A stretch of 64,000 nucleotides of DNA from Williamsia muralis (GTDB lineage: Bacteria > Actinomycetota > Actinomycetes > Mycobacteriales > Mycobacteriaceae). Position numbers and translations under genes: made by a program. Every line of letters begins with the position of its first letter. Position 1 is the stretch's first letter. Where the stretch lies: NCBI RefSeq assembly GCF_002735905.1, contig NZ_PEBD01000012.1:1-64000 (forward strand), written 5' to 3'. Positions 59,518 through 64,000 of this stretch are shown one piece after another. The notes beneath the pieces were generated by a model. It saw only the letters and a list, made by a program, of their open reading frames with translations. It made no database searches and was not told the DNA's origin.

Positions 59518-60075
59518 TCAGTTGCTGGGTGGTTCGTCGAGCTGAGCGCTCAACGCGCCGATCACTTCGTCACACCACTCGATGAACCCGATTTCGATAC
59601 GAACTCCACCGCGCAAGACCAGGTATTGCTTGAGCTTGCGGAAGTTGAGGGCGTCGGGGTCGGGGTAGTCGTTCTTCTCGAATTCCTGGTAGAGCCTCAG
59701 TCGGCCTTCGTGCAGGTCGCGATGGCGCTTCAGTTCTGCGATGAGTCCGGGTAGGTTGCCGAACTCGGCGGCCCTGATCTTGACGCCCAGTTCGTCGCGT
59801 AGTTGCTGAGGTTCGGTGGGGGAGCTGACCCATTCTCTCAGCGCCACACGCCCTTTGGCTGACAGCGTGTAGACCTTTTTGTCCGGTCGGCCGTCTTGCG
59901 CAATGGATTCGTAGCTCACCAGACCGTCGGTGTGCAGCTTTTTGAGCGTCCGATAGATCTGCTGATGTGTGGCCGACCAGAAATGGCCGATGGACCGGGT
60001 GAACTGTTGCCCGATTTCGTAACCGGTGCCCGGACGCTCGGCGAGCGAGGTCATGATCGCGTGTTCGAGTGCCAC
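59518..60075 (-). CDS. PadR-family transcriptional regulator
   Basis: A 185-residue repressor: an N-terminal winged helix (ALEHAIMTSLAERPGTGYEIGQQF...HQQIYRTLKKLHTDGLV) and a C-terminal four-helix PadR domain of the Vir type. GTG 60075 gives the usual family start; 12 extra codons are open upstream. It lies 41 bp upstream of the fadH-like gene in the same direction and probably controls it. A TGCAAC direct repeat (60092-60097, 60107-60112) lies in its promoter. Confidence 0.87.
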   Translation of the reverse strand: MALEHAIMTSLAERPGTGYEIGQQFTRSIGHFWSATHQQIYRTLKKLHTDGLVSYESIAQDGRPDKKVYTLSAKGRVALREWVSSPTEPQQLRDELGVKIRAAEFGNLPGLIAELKRHRDLHEGRLRLYQEFEKNDYPDPDALNFRKLKQYLVLRGGVRIEIGFIEWCDEVIGALSAQLDEPPSN

Positions 60076-60168
60076 GCCAGCACGATACCTGTGCAACTGC
60101 GCGCTATGCAACAGTGTTCATATGCCAGTTTCTACTAGCTGTGAACTGCGAAGCAGGCGCTATGTCGT

Positions 60169-60612
60169 TCAGTGGGCGGCGTGATGGTGCTCGATCACGC
60201 GGATTTCACCGGACCGCTCACACGTTGCGTACCCCTGCCGTTTCGCGAACAGCTCCCACGACGGCCCTACCGGGTCTGCCGGAACGTCGATACTGCTGCC
60301 GTCGCCGAACTCCATGTGCAGGTCCCCGTCGTCAGTGCATTCGGCCACCGAGCATCTGCTGCCCAGCATGGTGAACAAGGGACGTTGCTCGGGGATCACG
60401 TTGGCCGGATCGATGTCGTCGTGGTCGATCCCTCGTCCTCCGATGGGTGGTGAGGTCAGTGAGAAGGGCGACCACAACACCAGCTCGCAGTGACCGTCGA
60501 AAAAGAACGTCAAGTTGTCGTCGAATGTGAGTCGTTCGACGTGATGGCCTTGTATCCACAGGTGCACGGCTACCTCCAAGTGGTGTACGTCACATTCGAC
60601 TGTCGCGCACAT
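60169..60612 (-). CDS. Hypothetical protein, DUF6188-like
   Basis: A 147-residue soluble protein, acidic and rich in beta strands: an early L-x-I-QG-HHVERLTFDDNLTFFF segment and a late HMEFGDGSSIDVPADP...WELFAKRQG resemble the DUF6188 pattern, which is found in polymorphic toxin immunity contexts and elsewhere. No toxin gene is beside it. ATG at 60612 (a TTG 15 bp earlier is in frame). Family call is tentative. Confidence 0.55.
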   Translation of the reverse strand: MCATVECDVHHLEVAVHLWIQGHHVERLTFDDNLTFFFDGHCELVLWSPFSLTSPPIGGRGIDHDDIDPANVIPEQRPLFTMLGSRCSVAECTDDGDLHMEFGDGSSIDVPADPVGPSWELFAKRQGYATCERSGEIRVIEHHHAAH

Positions 60613-60827
60613 ACGCGAGTTAGGCAAGAAGAACGCTGGTCAGCAGTTGCTCGTGAAGTGTCGATTCGTGACTGAGCTGGATGACGATCTGAACGCATTG
60701 GTCATTCTTCGTCGAGCGGCGCGTTCCGGGAGTGAAGGCCTTCGACACCGGAGAATCGCCGCAGCAGAGCCGGGGGGCAAATATCTGCGGGTGGTGTCGC
60801 AGTGAACATGCGACGTCGGATCTCGGT

Positions 60828-60901
60828 GCCCCCGGCAGGACTCGAACCTGCGACCTAGAGATTAGAAGGCTCTTGCTCTATCCACCTGAGCTACGGAGGC
60901 G
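60828..60901 (-). tRNA. tRNA-Arg (anticodon TCT)
   Basis: A 74-base tRNA on the minus strand. Acceptor GCCTCCG pairs with CGGGGGC through one G-T pair, the D-arm reads GCTC-AGGTGGATA-GAGC, the anticodon loop is CTTCTAA (anticodon TCT), and the T-arm is GCAGG-TTCGAGT-CCTGC. CCA is not encoded. Confidence 0.95.
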
Positions 60902-60989
60902 TGCCGACTTGTCGGCGCAGGCGAGTATATCGGCCGATGCAATCGCGGGCGGACGCAGCTCACACCCGTGTGGTGCCTACCCTGGTGGG

Positions 60990-63116
60990 ATGAGTACGAC
61001 TACAGCCGATTCGATCGACATCCGCCGCAGCGGGGCGGCGAGCATCGGCTGGGTTCTGTCCTGGGTCGCGGCGGCTGCGGCCATCGCGGTCACGGCCATC
61101 TCGGCGAGCGTTGTGCTCGATCTGGCCGGCGTCGGTGATCCCGGCGCCCTGACCCGGTACGGGCTGCCCACCGTCCAGGCGATCGGGGAGGTCGGCGCCG
61201 TCGTGGCTGTGGGCGGCACGCTGTTCGCGGCGTTCTTCGTCCCCCCGCAATCGGACGGGGTACTGGACGTCGGCGGCTACCGGGCCATCCGATTCGCCGC
61301 GGTCGGGGCCCTGGTGTGGGCGATCGCGGCTTTGCTGATGATCCCGCTCACCGTGTCGGACACCTCGGGGTTCCCGCTGTCGGAAACGCTGTCCATCGAC
61401 CGTTTGATCACCGCCCTCGACCAGATCGCCGATGCCCGTTCCTGGCTGTGGACCGCGATCTTCGCGTTGATCTGCGCCGTCGTAGCACGCATCGCCCTGC
61501 GCTGGACCTGGACGCTGATCGCATTGCCGCTGGCTCTGCTGACACTCATGCCCACCGCTCTTGCCGGACACTCGTCAACCGGCGGCAGTCACGATTACGC
61601 CACCAACAGTCTCATCCTGCACATCGTGGGTGCCTGTCTGTGGATGGGTGGACTCTTCGCGGTCCTCGTCTATGCGCGCGGAGGCGGTCGTCACACGGCC
61701 CTGTCAGTTCGGCGATACTCGCGCATCGCGTTCTGGTGTTTTCTAGTCGTCGGCGCCAGCGGAGTGATCAATGCGTTGATCCGAGTGCACCTCGACCAGT
61801 TGTTCACCGAGACATACGGCCAACTCGTCGTTGCGAAGACCATTGCATTGGTCGTACTCGGCGGCTTCGGGGCCTGGCACCGGCGTCACACGATCTCGAC
61901 TTTGTCGGCGACGGAGAACCGGACACCCTTGATCCGGTTCGCCCTGGCCGAGTTGTTCGTCTTTGCGGCGACCTTCGGCCTCGCGGTCGGACTGTCCCGC
62001 ACGCCGCCACCGGCCAACGTCAACCCGGCCGATATGCCGGCCACCGAATTGATCCTGGGCTACCGACTGGACGAAGCGCCGACCATCGGGCGGATGTTCG
62101 TCGACTGGCGCTTCGATCTGCTGTTCGGCACGCTCGCCATCGTCATGGCGGTTGTGTACCTGCGCGGGGTGTACCGGCTGCGCAAACGTGGCGATGCGTG
62201 GCCGATCGGTCGCACAATCGCCTGGATGCTGGGGTGCGCGGCATTCCTCGTCGCCACGTCGTCGGGCCTCGGAAAGTATGCGCCGGCGCTGTTCAGCGTC
62301 CACATGGTGGCGCACATGATGTTGTCGATGCTGGTGCCGGTCCTACTGGTTCTCGGTGGCCCGGTGACACTGGCGTTGCGCGCCATACCGCCCGCGGGCA
62401 GGACTGCGCCTCCGGGACCACGCGAGTGGATTCTCGCCGTCCTGCACAGCCCGTACTCGCGCTTCCTCACCCACCCGCTGGTCGCGTCGGTGCTGTTCGT
62501 CGGCAGCTACTACGTGCTGTATCTCGGCGGCCTGTTCGAGATGCTGGCCGAATATCACGCAGCACACGTGGCGATGAATCTGCACTTCCTGGTCAGTGGC
62601 TACCTCTTCTACTGGGTGGTCATCGGCATCGACCCGTCGCCGAGGACCCTGTCACCGGTGGCAAAACTCGCCATGGTCTTCGGGTCGCTCCCGTTCCACG
62701 CCTTCTTCGGGGTCGCGCTGATGAGCACCGACAACGTCATCGCCCGGTCGTACTACAACAGCCTTCTGCTGCCGTGGAATCCCGATCTGCTGAGTGACCA
62801 GCGGCTTGGTGGGGGCATCGCCTGGGCGGCCGGCGAGATACCGCTGGTGCTGGTGATGTTGGCGCTGCTGGTGCAGTGGAGCCGACAGGACCAACGTCAG
62901 GCGACCCGGTTCGACCGGCGGGAAGATCGCGACCATGATTCGGAGTTGGCGAGCTACAACGCGATGCTCGCCCAGCTGGCCGGTCGGCCAGGTGGGCCGG
63001 GGCAGGCCGGGGCGAAGGCGCCGACCGCAGCAGGGGACGACCACGACATCGAAGCGGACGGCGACGAGGTTGTCGACGTGGACGCGAGCGAGACAGGTCC
63101 TGGCGCCCGTAAGTGA
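60990..63116 (+). CDS. CopD-CtaG fusion membrane protein
   Basis: A 708-residue polytopic protein with about 14 helices. The first half (to about 360) matches the CopD copper-resistance family, and the second half (about 380-640) matches CtaG-type (caa3) cytochrome oxidase assembly with conserved His in VHMVAHM, YHAAHVAMNLHFL and FHAFFG. Copper delivery to cytochrome oxidase is the family role. The tail is cytosolic and acidic. The frame is open upstream across tRNA-Arg, but the ATG at 60990 is the credible start. Homologue of Rv0102. Confidence 0.9.
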   Translation: MSTTTADSIDIRRSGAASIGWVLSWVAAAAAIAVTAISASVVLDLAGVGDPGALTRYGLPTVQAIGEVGAVVAVGGTLFAAFFVPPQSDGVLDVGGYRAIRFAAVGALVWAIAALLMIPLTVSDTSGFPLSETLSIDRLITALDQIADARSWLWTAIFALICAVVARIALRWTWTLIALPLALLTLMPTALAGHSSTGGSHDYATNSLILHIVGACLWMGGLFAVLVYARGGGRHTALSVRRYSRIAFWCFLVVGASGVINALIRVHLDQLFTETYGQLVVAKTIALVVLGGFGAWHRRHTISTLSATENRTPLIRFALAELFVFAATFGLAVGLSRTPPPANVNPADMPATELILGYRLDEAPTIGRMFVDWRFDLLFGTLAIVMAVVYLRGVYRLRKRGDAWPIGRTIAWMLGCAAFLVATSSGLGKYAPALFSVHMVAHMMLSMLVPVLLVLGGPVTLALRAIPPAGRTAPPGPREWILAVLHSPYSRFLTHPLVASVLFVGSYYVLYLGGLFEMLAEYHAAHVAMNLHFLVSGYLFYWVVIGIDPSPRTLSPVAKLAMVFGSLPFHAFFGVALMSTDNVIARSYYNSLLLPWNPDLLSDQRLGGGIAWAAGEIPLVLVMLALLVQWSRQDQRQATRFDRREDRDHDSELASYNAMLAQLAGRPGGPGQAGAKAPTAAGDDHDIEADGDEVVDVDASETGPGARK

Positions 63117-63131
63117 CGATTTTTGCGCCGG

Positions 63132-63158
63132 TTGTCCACAGCACTGAAATTGTCCACA
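63132..63158 (+). promoter_or_regulatory. Two direct DnaA boxes
   Basis: Two perfect copies of TTGTCCACA (63132-63140 and 63150-63158), the actinobacterial DnaA-box consensus, in the same orientation 18 bp apart start to start. They lie about 100 bp upstream of the SSB-paralog start and just after the CopD-CtaG stop. No other box was noticed close by, so this is not an origin. Confidence 0.8.
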
Positions 63159-63257
63159 GGTAGGTGCGCGAGACCCACTGAAGTGTCCGCTCGATGGCAC
63201 ATGCTGAACCCACAGAGATCCGCGCCGTTCTTCGGCGCACATCATGAGGGGGAGACC

Positions 63258-63699
63258 ATGTACGAGACCTACACCACCGTGATCGGGACCGCGATCACGA
63301 ACCCACGTCGACGACAGACCGCAGCCGGCGAAGATGTGCTGTCGTTCCGGATGGTGTGCAACCCCAGACGCGTTGACAAACGGAGTGGCGAATGGGTGGA
63401 CGGGCCCGCGTTGTATCTGACTGTCAGTTGCTGGCGCCGACTCATCGACGGGGTCGCGCCGGTGGTCGCCAAAGGCCGGCCGATCATCGCACGGTCAGCT
63501 CAAGACAAACGAATACGTGTCGGACAACGGCGAACGGCGGTCAGACCTGGAAATGACCGCAACGGCGGTCGGCCTCGATCTGACCCGCTGCCGGGTCGCG
63601 TACGAGGGATCGTCAAGGGTGACGAGATCCACCGATGCGCCCCAGGCCGGGGTGACCGCGCCGACAACACGCGATTCGGGCGAGGCGGCTGCGGCTTGA
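63258..63699 (+). pseudogene. Single-stranded DNA-binding protein paralog, frameshifted
   Basis: Residues 1-78 (ATG 63258, GGGGGAGA upstream) read as an OB-fold SSB (MYETYTTVIGTAITNP...VSCWRRLIDG...VAKGRPIIA). The continuation GQLKTNEYVSDNGERRSDLEMTATAVGLDLTRCRVAYEG is intact in the +1 frame from 63493, so there is one extra base (or two missing) near 63489-63492. The tail ends EAAAA and lacks the acidic DDDIPF tip of replicative SSB. It matches the second mycobacterial SSB (Rv2478c) beside ettA. A sequencing error cannot be excluded; otherwise the product is cut to a hybrid. Confidence 0.8.
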
Positions 63700-63856
63700 G
63701 CTGCCTCGGTGCCGCGCAGTACGCATAGAAGGGTCGCCGCGACCGACCGGAGATCACCGACCCACTACGCTGGTGATGTTGCGGACGGCCTTCTCGGCGG
63801 CCGACCGGCGAGAAACCGCGGTGGACACCTGCGAGCACAGTGAGAGAGGCCAGAGC

Positions 63857-64000
63857 GTGCCAGAATTTATCTACACAATGAAGAAGGTGCGTAAAGCGCA
63901 CGGCGACAAGGTGATTCTCGACGACGTCACCATGTCCTTCTACCCAGGCGCCAAGATCGGTGTGGTCGGGCCCAACGGCGCCGGCAAGTCGTCGATCCTG
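63857..64000 (+). CDS. ettA: Energy-dependent translational throttle protein EttA (partial)
   Basis: The first 48 codons of an ABC-F ATPase, running off the window. The N-terminus PEFIYTMKKVRKAHGDKVILDDVTMSFYPGAKIG and Walker A GPNGAGKSS are those of EttA, which gates the first translation elongation step. GTG start at 63857. In M. tuberculosis the homologue Rv2477c is beside the SSB paralog. Confidence 0.9.
   Translation, partial: MPEFIYTMKKVRKAHGDKVILDDVTMSFYPGAKIGVVGPNGAGKSSIL

Noticed and set aside
60732-60989. Upstream extension of the CopD-CtaG frame
   Set aside because: It reads through tRNA-Arg on the opposite strand; the membrane protein starts naturally at the ATG at 60990.

Overview
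The window is high-GC DNA from a mycolic-acid-producing actinobacterium of the order Mycobacteriales. The evidence is a giant single-chain type I fatty acid synthase with an overlapping acpS, a CmrA-like mycolate reductase, the maltosyltransferase GlgE, the CysO/Mec/CysM sulfur-carrier route, NucS in place of MutS/MutL-type repair, and many GTG starts. Gene order follows Mycobacterium tuberculosis in blocks: rrn to nucS to rdgB (the Rv1321-Rv1343c block), fas to cmrA (the Rv2524c-Rv2509 block) and ssb paralog to ettA (Rv2478c-Rv2477c). Genus cannot be fixed by eye; a Gordonia- or Williamsia-like organism fits best (inference).

Layout. 1-844: 3' end of 23S rRNA, 5S rRNA and a strong terminator. 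907-9402: glutaminase-STAS fusion, Nudix hydrolase, NucS with a small zinc protein, a DivIVA-like coiled-coil protein, methylmalonyl-CoA epimerase, thiolase, a DUF3817 membrane protein, an MFS permease and a thioredoxin/TPR chaperone. 9473-19326 (minus strand): a zinc metallopeptidase lipoprotein, the glgE-glgB glucan pair, the DinG helicase, and pncB-pncA for NAD salvage. 19345-26976 (plus strand): a dense block of clpS, DUF2017, P1 peptidase, mec-cysO-cysM, rhomboid, murI, an MBL-fold cAMP-phosphodiesterase homologue, rph and rdgB.

27.3-39.8 kb is the irregular part. It joins two conserved blocks and holds tRNA-Leu, a small unknown protein behind a LexA-like box, a decayed serine hydrolase, a small tail-anchored protein, an acyl-CoA synthetase, a DEAD-box helicase, a cysteine-free rhodanese-like protein, a 1387-residue SF1 helicase with a C-terminal nuclease domain, a sirtuin and a HIT protein. 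The helicase-nuclease is the best candidate for an unusual system.

39.8-50.7 kb: fas and acpS are translationally coupled and form the machinery that makes C16-C26 acyl chains, followed by a TetR regulator and a peroxiredoxin. 50.8-60.6 kb: DUF3618 protein, ClC channel, tRNA-Lys, L,D-transpeptidase, a lipoprotein, tRNA-His, oligoribonuclease, CmrA, an F420-type reductase, FadH-type dienoyl-CoA reductase, a PadR regulator and a small hypothetical. 60.8-64 kb: tRNA-Arg, a CopD-CtaG fusion, an SSB paralog broken by a frameshift and preceded by two perfect DnaA boxes, and the start of ettA, which runs off the window. No CRISPR array, insertion sequence or prophage was seen.
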